Assembly: GCA_902775735.1 (NCBI GenBank)
Contig: CACYNH010000009.1
Span: 1 to 64,000, forward strand
DNA: 64,000 nucleotides
Direction of reading: 5' to 3'
Source: an uncultured Erysipelotrichaceae bacterium
GTDB lineage: Bacteria > Bacillota_I > Bacilli_A > Erysipelotrichales > Erysipelotrichaceae
The position numbers and the translations under genes are program-made. Positions 25,602 through 33,574 of this stretch are shown one piece after another (the first letter of the stretch is position 1; each line of letters opens with the position of its first letter). The notes under the pieces are model-generated. The model worked only from the letters and a program-made list of their open reading frames with translations. It ran no database searches and was not told the DNA's origin.

Positions 25602-27058
25602 ATCTCAGGATGATGCTGCGAATCATCGCGTACATACTGGCTGTGGAAGCGGCGCTGATGCTGCCGTCAGTTGTCATCAGTATGGCCCTGCATGAAGCTG
25701 CTTCACTGCATGGCTTCCTGCTGAGTATCGGAATCATCCTCGCTGTCTCCGCCTTTCTGTTCCTGATCACGATCAAGGCCGACGGCAGAAGATTCTATGC
25801 CAGGGAAGGTCTGGTGACGACCGGAATTTCATGGATCGTTCTCGGTGCCATGGGCTGCCTGCCGTTCTACTTCTCGAAATCAATTCCCAGCTATGTGGAC
25901 GCGCTGTTTGAAATGGTTTCCGGTTTTACAACGACCGGGTCCTCAATACTGAACAATGTGGAGATTCTCCCCAAAGGCATTCTCTGGTGGCGCTCTTTCT
26001 CCCACTGGGTCGGCGGTATGGGTGTTCTGGTCTTCCTGATGGCGATTGTTTCCCTTTCAGGAAAAAACCAGGGTTTCACCCTTCATATCATGCGTTCCGA
26101 GTCACCGGGTCCGGCTGTCGGCAAAATGGTGCCGAGGGTCAAGGATACCGCCAAAATCCTTTACTGGATCTATACCGGTCTGACGGTGATTGATATTGCG
26201 CTGCTGAAAATAGGCGGTCTGTCAATGTTTGACTCCTGCTGTCTGGCCTTCGGTACGGCAGGTACCGGCGGATTCGGACTGCTGAATGACTCCTTTGCCA
26301 GCTACAGTCCGTATATTCAGTACGTCACAACCGTGTTCATGTTACTGTTCTCGGTCAACTTCTCCATCTATTACCTGCTGCTGCTCAAAAAGTTCAAAGC
26401 GGCGTTCCTGGATGAAGAATTCAGACTGTTCTGGACACTGGTGTTTATCTCCATCACACTGATTGCCATCAATGTCCGGCCACTCTATACGACAATGGAG
26501 GAAACAATCCGCCACACCTCGTTTACGGTCGGCACCCTGATGTCCACAACCGGCTACGCCACCACGGACTTTGACTTATGGCCTTCCTTTGCCAAGTCGA
26601 TTGTCGTTCTGCTGATGTTCTTCGGCGCCTGTGCCGGCAGCACCGGCGGCGGCTTCAAGACAATCCGACTGCTGCTGTTATGGAAGAGCTTAAGAAGAAA
26701 TATCCACACATCCCTGCATCCTTCCGAGGTCAGGGCCATCACCGTAAACAAACGGCCGATCGATGAACAGATTCTCCACAACACGCACGCGTATCTTGTG
26801 GCGTATGTCATCATCGTTATCATCAGTGTTCTGATCGTCTCCCTGGACGGTTTCAGCTTTGAAACCAACTTCACTGCTGTCATGGCGACACTGAACAATA
26901 TCGGTCCCGGTCTTGCCCAGGTCGGCCCGACCTGCAACTTCTCCGGTTACTCCGATCTTTCCAAGCTTGTCTTAACAGCTGACATGCTGGCGGGAAGACT
27001 GGAAATTTATCCGATGCTGATATTGCTGTCGAGAAGCACCTGGAAGAGAGCGCGTTAA
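25598..27058 (+). CDS. trkH: Trk potassium transporter TrkH
   Basis: 486 residues, ten or more membrane spans. The four pore-loop repeats are visible: SGFTTTGSSIL near 108, FGTAGTGGFGLL near 219, MSTTGYATTDFD near 315 and TLNNIGPGLA near 430, each with the selectivity-filter Gly. Translationally coupled to trkA, and together they form a K+ uptake system. Confidence 0.96.
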   Translation: MNLRMMLRIIAYILAVEAALMLPSVVISMALHEAASLHGFLLSIGIILAVSAFLFLITIKADGRRFYAREGLVTTGISWIVLGAMGCLPFYFSKSIPSYVDALFEMVSGFTTTGSSILNNVEILPKGILWWRSFSHWVGGMGVLVFLMAIVSLSGKNQGFTLHIMRSESPGPAVGKMVPRVKDTAKILYWIYTGLTVIDIALLKIGGLSMFDSCCLAFGTAGTGGFGLLNDSFASYSPYIQYVTTVFMLLFSVNFSIYYLLLLKKFKAAFLDEEFRLFWTLVFISITLIAINVRPLYTTMEETIRHTSFTVGTLMSTTGYATTDFDLWPSFAKSIVVLLMFFGACAGSTGGGFKTIRLLLLWKSLRRNIHTSLHPSEVRAITVNKRPIDEQILHNTHAYLVAYVIIVIISVLIVSLDGFSFETNFTAVMATLNNIGPGLAQVGPTCNFSGYSDLSKLVLTADMLAGRLEIYPMLILLSRSTWKRAR

Positions 27059-27060
27059 CA

Positions 27061-27086
27061 GTCTGCACAGAAGTGCAGGCTTTTTT
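27061..27086 (+). terminator. trkAH terminator
   Basis: GTCTGCAC (27061-27068) pairs with GTGCAGGC (27073-27080) with one T-G pair, then six T. Confidence 0.9.
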
Positions 27087-27135
27087 GATCTGAAAATCAG
27101 CTCAGCAATTCCGGCCGTTTCAATTTGCAGGATTT

Positions 27136-27157
27136 AACGCAACCCATCGGTTGCGTT
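27136..27157. repeat. perfect 9-bp inverted repeat in an AT-rich spacer
   Basis: AACGCAACC (27136-27144) and GGTTGCGTT (27149-27157) with a 4-base loop. It lies upstream of the NADAR promoter and has no adjacent T run before an AT-rich stretch; it could be an operator or a hairpin. Confidence 0.5.
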
Positions 27158-27200
27158 GAGATTTGCAATTCAGATTAATAAAAAAATTTTTTAATTTCCC

Positions 27201-27228
27201 TTGACTTGTCTTTTCAGCCGGTTATACT
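27201..27228 (+). promoter_or_regulatory. promoter of the NADAR gene
   Basis: TTGACT (27201-27206), 16 bp, TATACT (27223-27228); start near 27235, about 95 nt before the coding start. Confidence 0.65.
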
Positions 27229-27329
27229 GGATAGCACACGCATTTTACAGCCGCATAATATCCAAAGTTTCTCTGTAACACTTTTCGTATCTGTTTTCTC
27301 AATCTGTATGAAATGGAGGTAATTAAATT

Positions 27330-27983
27330 TTGGCACAGAGACCTGTTTTCATTGTCGCCTTAAGGGCACCTTACTCACTGATCTACAGGCTTAACTTCAC
27401 TTTCAATTCCGGATTTTCCAAAGCGCAGAAACAGAAGAACATCGCTGCCCTGCATGAGGAATTCGGAAAAACAGTCCCCGGAAAAGAGGGAAAAAAGATT
27501 ACGGAAATTTCATCCAAAAGCACTGATCCGGAAACAGTTAAACTTTCCGCTTTCAAACTTATGAAGTATGTGCCTTCGCTCGGTAAGAGCGTGCCGGTAG
27601 AGTGTGTATACCAGGCAGGCAAGGTATTTGCCAAAGGCGGTCCGTATACGGATCTTCTGGAAGCGTCCCCGAAGGACGCGAAGAGAGACGAACGTCTCAA
27701 AACATCCGGAAGGATGACAGGTTTCATGTTTGAAGGAGAGGAGTTTCCGCTGGAACCCGAATCCATCTTCTATGACTGGCTTTACTGCAACGCGCTGCTG
27801 GAGAATCCTGAAGTGTCGGATTATATTCTCGATTACGACGCATTTACGGATATCGAATTCAATCCGGACAAAGGCATCGCGTGCCAGGCCAGATCATGTG
27901 CCATCTATGTTTCCCTTCACAGAATGGGACTCACAGATAAAATCAAAGATTTCGCCGAATTCAAAAAGCTCTTTGAACACTAA
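27330..27983 (+). CDS. NADAR-type ADP-ribosyl-guanine hydrolase (DarT1-associated antitoxin family)
   Basis: 217 residues from a TTG start with TGGAGG 10 bases upstream. The whole length matches what I know of the NADAR antitoxin family that removes ADP-ribose from guanine bases: RPVFI at the start, FSKAQKQKNIAALHEEF near 30, EISSKS, VPVECVYQAGKVFAKGGPYT near 90-110, FYDWLY, and DYDAFTDIEFNP with QARS near the end. Normally it is encoded next to the DarT1 DNA ADP-ribosyltransferase, but no DarT-like gene is seen on either side. It may protect against an incoming toxin or be a remnant. Confidence 0.82.
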   Translation: MAQRPVFIVALRAPYSLIYRLNFTFNSGFSKAQKQKNIAALHEEFGKTVPGKEGKKITEISSKSTDPETVKLSAFKLMKYVPSLGKSVPVECVYQAGKVFAKGGPYTDLLEASPKDAKRDERLKTSGRMTGFMFEGEEFPLEPESIFYDWLYCNALLENPEVSDYILDYDAFTDIEFNPDKGIACQARSCAIYVSLHRMGLTDKIKDFAEFKKLFEH

Positions 27984-28011
27984 AAAAATCACTCAAAGCT
28001 GAAATGACTGA

Positions 28012-28046
28012 CCGGTATCGGACACTATATTACAGTCCGGTACCGG
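28012..28046 (+). repeat. 12-bp stem hairpin in the sigma-factor leader
   Basis: CCGGTATCGGAC (28012-28023) pairs with GTCCGGTACCGG (28035-28046) with one G-T pair; loop of 11 bases. No T run follows, so it is not a plain terminator; it may stabilise or regulate the mRNA of the gene starting at 28115. Confidence 0.65.
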
Positions 28047-28114
28047 GACAGCCTCAAGGCATCAGGTTACGGCTCACAACTTTGCACACGGAAAAGAGAA
28101 AAAGGGAGGGTTTG

Positions 28115-29278
28115 ATGACAGTATCTGATTTCACAGCTATGACGGGCAATTCTTCAGCAATGAACAAGTATCATCACAGCGCAGAAGGCACAAAAAGCCT
28201 TGATGAACTCAAAGAGGAATGCAGCGAAGTCTTCATGAGTGATGGGTCCCTCACCCCGGATGAGATTTTCGCATCCGTCGAACAGGTTTCACTTTCCGAT
28301 GAAGATATGGAGGATCTTCACGACTGGCTCGAAGATGAGGAAATCCGGGCGGAAATTGAAGAGGAACCCGAAATGACCAGCCTCAGCGGCAGGCAGACCG
28401 CAGAACCGGTACCTGAACCGTTCACACACCGCTCATCCAATGCCGTTCTGGCGGCGGATGGGATCAGGGCCTATCTGGAAAAGATCGGGCGCTATCCCCT
28501 GCTGAGTCAGGAAGAGGAAACGGAGATCGCCAGAAGAATCAGCGAAGGCGATGAAGAAGCGTACATGCTGCTCTTCTGCCATAATCTCCGTCTGGTTGTT
28601 TCCAATGCCAGAAACTACACCAACCGCGGACTGCCGCTGCTGGATCTGATCCAGGAAGGCAATCTCGGTCTCTGGAAAGCAGTCGGCAAATTTGATTATA
28701 CCAAGGGCTTCCGTTTCTCAACTTACGCGACATGGTGGGTCCGCCAGGCAATCACCCGTGCCATCGCGGACACTTCCAATACCATCCGGATCCCGGTTCA
28801 CATGTATGAAAAGATCACCAAGCTTAAGAAGACCGTCAGTATTCTTAAGCAGGAACTCGGGCGTGATCCCACAGACAAAGAAATCGTGGACAGAATGGGA
28901 AAGAACGTGACGATTGAAGATCTTGCGGAAATGAGGCGGTACATGCTGAGTACAGTTTCTCTTGAAGCGCCGGTCAATGACGAGGACAAGACCCCGTTCG
29001 GCTACTTCATTGAGGACACAACCGCCGAAAGTCCCGAGGCCTATGCCGAAAAATCCCACATCAGGGACGCCATCAACATGGCTCTTTCCGAACTGGACGA
29101 CAGGGAGGAAATGATGGTCAGAATGCGGTTCGGTCTCTACGATGGCAGGAACTGGACACTTGAGGAAGTCGGCCGCAACTTCAACGTGACAAGAGAAAGA
29201 GTCCGCCAGATCGAAGCCAAGGCGCTCAAAAGACTGAGAATGATGCCTCAGCTCCGCGCTCTGGTGACCTCATACTGA
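28115..29278 (+). CDS. RpoD-family RNA polymerase sigma factor
   Basis: 387 residues. Start at 28115 (GGGAGGG 5 bases upstream); a longer in-frame extension carries the leader hairpin and is rejected. An acidic N-terminal region (about 1-115, LTPDEIFASVEQVSLSD resembles region 1.1), then region 1.2-2.4 (AYLEKIGRYPLLSQEEE, LDLIQEGNLGLWKAV, FRFSTYATWWVRQAITRAIA), region 3 and region 4 with the HTH VTRERVRQIEAKALKRLR. Region 2 deviates from the usual primary sigma (NARNYTNRG for IAKKYVGRG) and dnaG is not adjacent, so it is either a divergent primary sigma or a second group-2 factor. Confidence 0.88.
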   Translation: MTVSDFTAMTGNSSAMNKYHHSAEGTKSLDELKEECSEVFMSDGSLTPDEIFASVEQVSLSDEDMEDLHDWLEDEEIRAEIEEEPEMTSLSGRQTAEPVPEPFTHRSSNAVLAADGIRAYLEKIGRYPLLSQEEETEIARRISEGDEEAYMLLFCHNLRLVVSNARNYTNRGLPLLDLIQEGNLGLWKAVGKFDYTKGFRFSTYATWWVRQAITRAIADTSNTIRIPVHMYEKITKLKKTVSILKQELGRDPTDKEIVDRMGKNVTIEDLAEMRRYMLSTVSLEAPVNDEDKTPFGYFIEDTTAESPEAYAEKSHIRDAINMALSELDDREEMMVRMRFGLYDGRNWTLEEVGRNFNVTRERVRQIEAKALKRLRMMPQLRALVTSY

Positions 29279-29288
29279 GTTCAGAGGA

Positions 29289-29319
29289 CCGTTACAGTGA
29301 AAAACTGTAACGGTCTTTT
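29289..29319 (+). terminator. sigma-factor gene terminator
   Basis: CCGTTACAG (29289-29297) pairs with CTGTAACGG (29305-29313), then TCTTTT. Confidence 0.85.
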
Positions 29320-29481
29320 CGATATGACCGCAGCACCTGAAATCAAAAAGACACAAAGATGATAAGACACTTCGACATAAGACTGCAGTCAGGTAAGCCT
29401 TATAAGCAATGCATGCGGGTGATTGTAACCCAACGCCGGATGAATTAACGATATAATGATGGAAAACAGGGGAGGACGATC

Positions 29482-30249
29482 ATGAATCTTGTATTTTTCG
29501 ATATCGACGGAACACTGGCAATCAGAACCGATGTTCCGCAAAGCGCGCAGAAGGCTTTGAAGATTCTGCGTGCCAATGGAGATAAAGTCTTCATCTGCAC
29601 CGGCAGGAATCCTGCCTATGTCCGTAAGAACTTTTCCGAATACGCAGACGGATTCATCTGTTCCAACGGCCGTATGGCCTTTATGGGCGATGAAATTCTC
29701 TATGATCATCCCATCAGTAAAGAACAGGTCGCTTACATTGCCCAAACGCTTTCCGGAGTCGGCGGCGGCTGGCTGTTCAACGGCACTGAACACGGCTATT
29801 ACGACGGGGAAGAAGAAGGATGGGAAGTCCTCAGCAATGTCCAGCACGGCGGCTATGCGCTTAAAGAGGCGGACCCGCAGAAAATGGACAATATCTATGC
29901 CCTTGATGTCTGGTTCCATTCCAAAGAACAGAGACTGGAAATGGAAAAAGCACTGGAGGGCGTCTGCCTGCTCAATCCGCACGGTCCCCATCCGACCGCT
30001 GATGTAACGGTTCTCGGCATTGATAAAGGAACCGCTCTTGTGCATGTGGCGGAAAAGCTTGGCGTGCCTCTGGATCAGACCTACGCGTTCGGCGATGGGG
30101 TCAATGATCTCTGCATGATTGAAGCCGCCGGCCATGGCGTCGCAATGGGCAACGCGGTGGATCTCTTAAAGCAAAAGGCGGAATTCATCACCACACCGAT
30201 TCTTGAAGACGGGGTCTGGAACGGCCTCAGTCACTACAATCTGATCTGA
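29482..30249 (+). CDS. Cof-type HAD-superfamily phosphatase
   Basis: 255 residues. HAD motifs: FDIDGTL at 5-11 with the nucleophile Asp, CTGRN near 38, the conserved Lys in GIDKGTALVHV, and FGDGVNDLCMIE near 205. A C2-type cap domain lies between. Likely a sugar-phosphate or FMN phosphatase; substrate unknown. A preceding TATAAT near 29453 and GGGGAGG serve as signals. A similar gene lies at 32486. Confidence 0.9.
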   Translation: MNLVFFDIDGTLAIRTDVPQSAQKALKILRANGDKVFICTGRNPAYVRKNFSEYADGFICSNGRMAFMGDEILYDHPISKEQVAYIAQTLSGVGGGWLFNGTEHGYYDGEEEGWEVLSNVQHGGYALKEADPQKMDNIYALDVWFHSKEQRLEMEKALEGVCLLNPHGPHPTADVTVLGIDKGTALVHVAEKLGVPLDQTYAFGDGVNDLCMIEAAGHGVAMGNAVDLLKQKAEFITTPILEDGVWNGLSHYNLI

Positions 30250-30252
30250 AAC

Positions 30253-30273
30253 ACAGCCGGTACAGCCGGCTGT
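30253..30273 (+). terminator. possible terminator or attenuator hairpin
   Basis: ACAGCCGG (30253-30260) pairs with CCGGCTGT (30266-30273); no long T run, so read-through into 30298 is likely. Confidence 0.4.
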
Positions 30274-30297
30274 CTTCATCCACAAAGGAGGTTACCG

Positions 30298-31533
30298 ATG
30301 AAAGTAAACTTTACCTATGTAAGACATGGCGAAACCCTGTTCAATCAGGTCCGCAGGATGCAGGGCGCCTGTGACAGCCCGCTCAGCGAAGAAGGCGTCA
30401 GTCAGGCGGAGAATACAGCTTCAGCCCTGCGGAATAAACACTTTGACCACATTTTCTGTTCATCCTCAGAAAGAGCCTGGGATACCGCGAAGATCGTGTC
30501 CCGCTATCAGGACACAGAGCCTGTACCGATGAAAGAACTGAAGGAATTTGATTTCGGAACACTGGACGGGGAGATGATCCCTGCGCTTGAGCACATCATC
30601 CAGCCCCACCGGATCGCCGATGACTGGACTGACGTCGGCGGTGAAAACTGCGAACTGTTCAGAGAAAGGGCGGAGAGGGCTTTTTCCAGAATCCTTCCGG
30701 AATGTGAAGACGGCGATGAAGTGCTCATCGTCTCACACGGAAGCTTCTTTTCGCATCTGATGAAAACAATGTTTACAGACTGTGATCAGAAAGAATACAT
30801 AGAAAGGCGCAAAAGACTCGGCCTTCCCTTTGTGCCCAACTGCTCCATTTCTGAATTCTCTTACGAAGACGGAAACTACCGGCTGATCAGCGAACCGCTT
30901 GAAGCGGAAGAATACCGCCGCCTCCAGAATAAGAAAATCACGTTTCACTTTGTCCGCCATGGCGAAACCGTCTTTAACGCCCAGTGGCGGATGCAGGGCT
31001 GGTGTGACGCGCCGTTAACGGAAAACGGAATCAGGCAGGCGGAAGAAAGAAGAGAAACACTTCGCAATGTTCCGTTCAGCACCGCTTATGTTTCCACAAC
31101 AGAGCGGACCAGAGACACAGCCGCAATTCTTCTGGAACCTCATCAGATCACACCGGTCTATGACAAGCGTCTGCGGGAAGTTTTCTTCGGCACTTACGAA
31201 GGGGAGAGAATCGCTGATCATGAAGATGTGCTGTCCCGCTGCTTTGCGTCAATGAATTTCACTGAGGCCGGCGGCGAAAACAAAAAAGATATTTTCAGCA
31301 GACTGAAAAAGTTTTTTACTGAAGCGGTTGATGAAGCGGAAGACGGTGATCAGATCCTGCTGGTCTCCCACGGCGGCCTGTATCTCTGTGCTGTGGAGAT
31401 GCTTACAGGACTGACCATGAGGGATCTTGAAAAAATGGCTGCCGGTAAAAATCCGACGCCGAATCTCGGTTATGCGGTATTTTTATACGAAAACGGAACT
31501 TTTTCACTGAAAAAAGCGATGAGTGAGGAATAA
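30298..31533 (+). CDS. tandem histidine-phosphatase (phosphoglycerate mutase-like) protein
   Basis: 411 residues made of two histidine-phosphatase domains in one chain. Domain 1 (about 1-205) has YVRHGETLFNQ and LIVSHGSF; domain 2 (about 214-405) has FVRHGETVFNAQ and LLVSHGGL. Both keep the catalytic RHG and the later His, so both may be active. The halves share the phrases RMQG, DSPL/DAPL and GGEN, pointing to internal duplication. Preceded by AAAGGAGG. Substrate unknown; single-domain relatives act on small phosphate esters. Confidence 0.88.
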   Translation: MKVNFTYVRHGETLFNQVRRMQGACDSPLSEEGVSQAENTASALRNKHFDHIFCSSSERAWDTAKIVSRYQDTEPVPMKELKEFDFGTLDGEMIPALEHIIQPHRIADDWTDVGGENCELFRERAERAFSRILPECEDGDEVLIVSHGSFFSHLMKTMFTDCDQKEYIERRKRLGLPFVPNCSISEFSYEDGNYRLISEPLEAEEYRRLQNKKITFHFVRHGETVFNAQWRMQGWCDAPLTENGIRQAEERRETLRNVPFSTAYVSTTERTRDTAAILLEPHQITPVYDKRLREVFFGTYEGERIADHEDVLSRCFASMNFTEAGGENKKDIFSRLKKFFTEAVDEAEDGDQILLVSHGGLYLCAVEMLTGLTMRDLEKMAAGKNPTPNLGYAVFLYENGTFSLKKAMSEE

Positions 31534-31613
31534 AACAGTCAAAAAACACACTTTTTCTGCTTTAATATAAGTGATTGCAAATAGATAAATAACATCCATA
31601 AGGAATAACTTAT

Positions 31614-32489
31614 ATGAGTGAAAGACTGTTTGAAGTATATCTGACTGTATGCGACAAAGGTTCCATGACCGCAGCCGCGCAGGAGCTTGGCATGACTCAG
31701 CCTGCCGTATCCGGCGCTGTTGCGGCACTGGAGAAGACATACGAAACAAAACTGTTTGAACGTAAAGGAAAGACAATCGAACTGACGGAAGCAGGCAGAA
31801 GACTGCGCCAGTACAGCCAGACAATTCTTGATCAGTATGAGATGGCAAGAAAAGCCGTTCATGAGGAAAAACAGGAAACCTGGTGTCTGATCGGCGTCGC
31901 TTCTTCCGCGGCAGACACTATCCTGATCCCGTTAATGAAAAGTCTTGATCAGCAGCGTCTGAAATGGCATACCGGTGAAACACATGAACTGATCGCAATG
32001 TTAACGGATCATAAACTGGATTTCTGTATTGCCGATCTGAACGCTGATGAAACAAACCTGACATATCTTCCTTTATATAAAGAAGAGTTCAGCGCCTGTG
32101 TTTCTTCCTCATATTATGAAGATGATACAGTCGCTGTATCGCAGCTGCCTGAGATGAATCTTTTATTGAGGGAAGAGGGAAGCGGAAGCCGGCTCTGTCT
32201 TGAGGCCGTCGCGTCAAGAAGAAGCCTGGAGCTTTCGCCATATGTGGAAAGCAAGTCTGATTTATCTTTGATCCGGATGGCGGAAAACGGTCTTGGCCTG
32301 ACCGTTGTGCCAACCCGCCTGATTGAAAAATCACTAAAGAAAAAAAGACTGCATACCGTCAGAATCAAAGGAGCGGATTTCCGCAGGCAGTATTATCTGA
32401 TTTACCGCACCGACATGTATCTCAGTGATAATCTGCAGTCTTTGATCCGCACCATCCGCACAGTCACAAAGAAAGGAATTCAATCATGA
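31614..32489 (+). CDS. LysR-family transcriptional regulator
   Basis: 291 residues. N-terminal winged HTH (FEVYLTVCDKGSMTAAAQELGMTQPAVSGAV, seen in two parts, residues about 5-35) and a periplasmic-binding-like effector domain (about 90-290). The stop overlaps the downstream HAD gene by 4 bases, so it may control or be cotranscribed with it. Effector unknown. Confidence 0.92.
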   Translation: MSERLFEVYLTVCDKGSMTAAAQELGMTQPAVSGAVAALEKTYETKLFERKGKTIELTEAGRRLRQYSQTILDQYEMARKAVHEEKQETWCLIGVASSAADTILIPLMKSLDQQRLKWHTGETHELIAMLTDHKLDFCIADLNADETNLTYLPLYKEEFSACVSSSYYEDDTVAVSQLPEMNLLLREEGSGSRLCLEAVASRRSLELSPYVESKSDLSLIRMAENGLGLTVVPTRLIEKSLKKKRLHTVRIKGADFRRQYYLIYRTDMYLSDNLQSLIRTIRTVTKKGIQS

Positions 32490-33298
32490 AAGGATATCTG
32501 TTTCTAGATATAGACGGGACACTTGTCGACTCGCAGGTGACCGACCGGATCAGTCCGTCGACACTTAACGCGTTAAGACAGGCAAGGGAAAACGGCTACG
32601 GATGCTTTATCTGTTCCGGCCGCAATTACGGCGGGCTTTCGATGTATCTGGACGCCGGCTTTGACGGTTTTGTTTACGCCGACGGGGCAGCCATCAGGCT
32701 GCAGGGACATGAACCTGTCATGATTCCGATTGAAGAGGATCTGCTTAAAGAACTGGAACATTTCGTTCTGGAAGAACTCCATGGCGAAATGAGCATGGCC
32801 AGCGACGACCACTTCTTTGCCTCAAAGGGACAGTATGAACTGTGGGTCAATTATATAAAGGAAAGAGGAAACGCTTCTTTCTTTGAAGAACTGCGCAGAA
32901 TTGAAGACAGAGGAGATACGCCGATTCTGGAAATCGATGTTGATCTTCCGGATCAGGAAACAGAAGACCTTTTCATTAAAAAACTGAATCCGCGTCTGGA
33001 ATACATTTCCACAACAGCTTCCTATGGAAGAGGTTCAAGAACCGCCGGGGAAATCACCATGGCAGGGATCACCAAGGGGGAGGGGATCCGTATGGCTGTT
33101 GAAATGCTGGGCGGCGATATGAAGGACACCTATGGGTTCGGCGATTCGATGAACGACGCAAGTATGATCAAAGCCTGTGCTGTCGGTGTCTGTATGGGTA
33201 ACGGCGCAGAAGAACTCAAAGCCCTTTCTGATTACGTGACTGACGATATCAAAGAAGACGGTCTGGCGAAAGCATTCAGAAAATTCGGAATTATTTAA
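32486..33298 (+). CDS. Cof-type HAD-superfamily phosphatase
   Basis: 270 residues. LDIDGTLVDSQ at 6-16, CSGRNYGG near 43, GITKGEGI near 190 and FGDSMNDASMI near 213. Same family as the gene at 29482 but clearly diverged. Translationally coupled to the LysR regulator upstream. Confidence 0.9.
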   Translation: MKGYLFLDIDGTLVDSQVTDRISPSTLNALRQARENGYGCFICSGRNYGGLSMYLDAGFDGFVYADGAAIRLQGHEPVMIPIEEDLLKELEHFVLEELHGEMSMASDDHFFASKGQYELWVNYIKERGNASFFEELRRIEDRGDTPILEIDVDLPDQETEDLFIKKLNPRLEYISTTASYGRGSRTAGEITMAGITKGEGIRMAVEMLGGDMKDTYGFGDSMNDASMIKACAVGVCMGNGAEELKALSDYVTDDIKEDGLAKAFRKFGII

Positions 33299-33306
33299 AA
33301 AGTTTG

Positions 33307-33335
33307 TTGACACTAACTAAGTGCCCTGCTAATAT
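33307..33335 (+). promoter_or_regulatory. strong promoter of the small RNA
   Basis: Consensus TTGACA (33307-33312), 17 bp, TAATAT (33330-33335); start near 33342. Repeated words CTAACTAA, GTTAAC and GCTAACT around the box could be operator elements. Confidence 0.8.
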
Positions 33336-33341
33336 AGTTAA

Positions 33342-33520
33342 CGTAAGCTAACTCAACCGACACTCTTTCCGTAAATCATACTCCTTACAGGTTGGGTTAA
33401 CGAAGTCCGGATAAATCAGGGCATGATGGTCCGGAACAAATGTTGCCATGCCGTGTCCTCCTCAAATGACGGCATTGCTGAAAAGAAATTCTCCTGATCC
33501 GGGCAATCGGGAGTTTTTTC
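33342..33520 (+). ncRNA. candidate small RNA of about 180 nt with CCUCCU loop
   Basis: A consensus promoter and a strong intrinsic terminator enclose a stretch with no coding frame that has a ribosome site. Hairpins: TCCGGA (33410-33415) with TCCGGA (33431-33436), and ATGCCGT (33448-33454) with ACGGCAT (33469-33475), whose loop shows CCTCCT (33457-33462). A C-rich exposed loop is typical of Bacillota sRNAs that pair with Shine-Dalgarno sequences. It is convergent with the RpiR gene, so it is not that gene's leader. It matches no RNA family I can name; 6S RNA has a similar length. Confidence 0.65.
33491..33519 (+). terminator. terminator of the small RNA
   Basis: CTCC-T-GAT (33491-33498) pairs with ATC-G-GGAG (33506-33513), followed by six T. 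Confidence 0.85.
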
Positions 33521-33533
33521 TGTTTTGGGGAAT

Positions 33534-33558
33534 AAAAACCGCCGCAAAACTGCGGCGG
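33534..33558 (-). terminator. RpiR gene terminator
   Basis: Minus-strand CCGCCGCA pairs with TGCGGCGG (33558-33551 with 33546-33539), followed by five T. Confidence 0.9.
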
Positions 33559-33574
33559 GATGAATCCGGAATAT

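Noticed and set aside
27059..29481. DarT toxin partner near the NADAR gene
   Set aside because: Both strands from trkH to the HAD gene were examined; no DarT-like frame exists.
33428..33450. GGTCCGGAA word resembling the SRP RNA tetraloop region
   Set aside because: The following bases do not give the required GGAAGCAGC and the flanking strands do not form the SRP helix; kept only as part of the uncharacterised small RNA.
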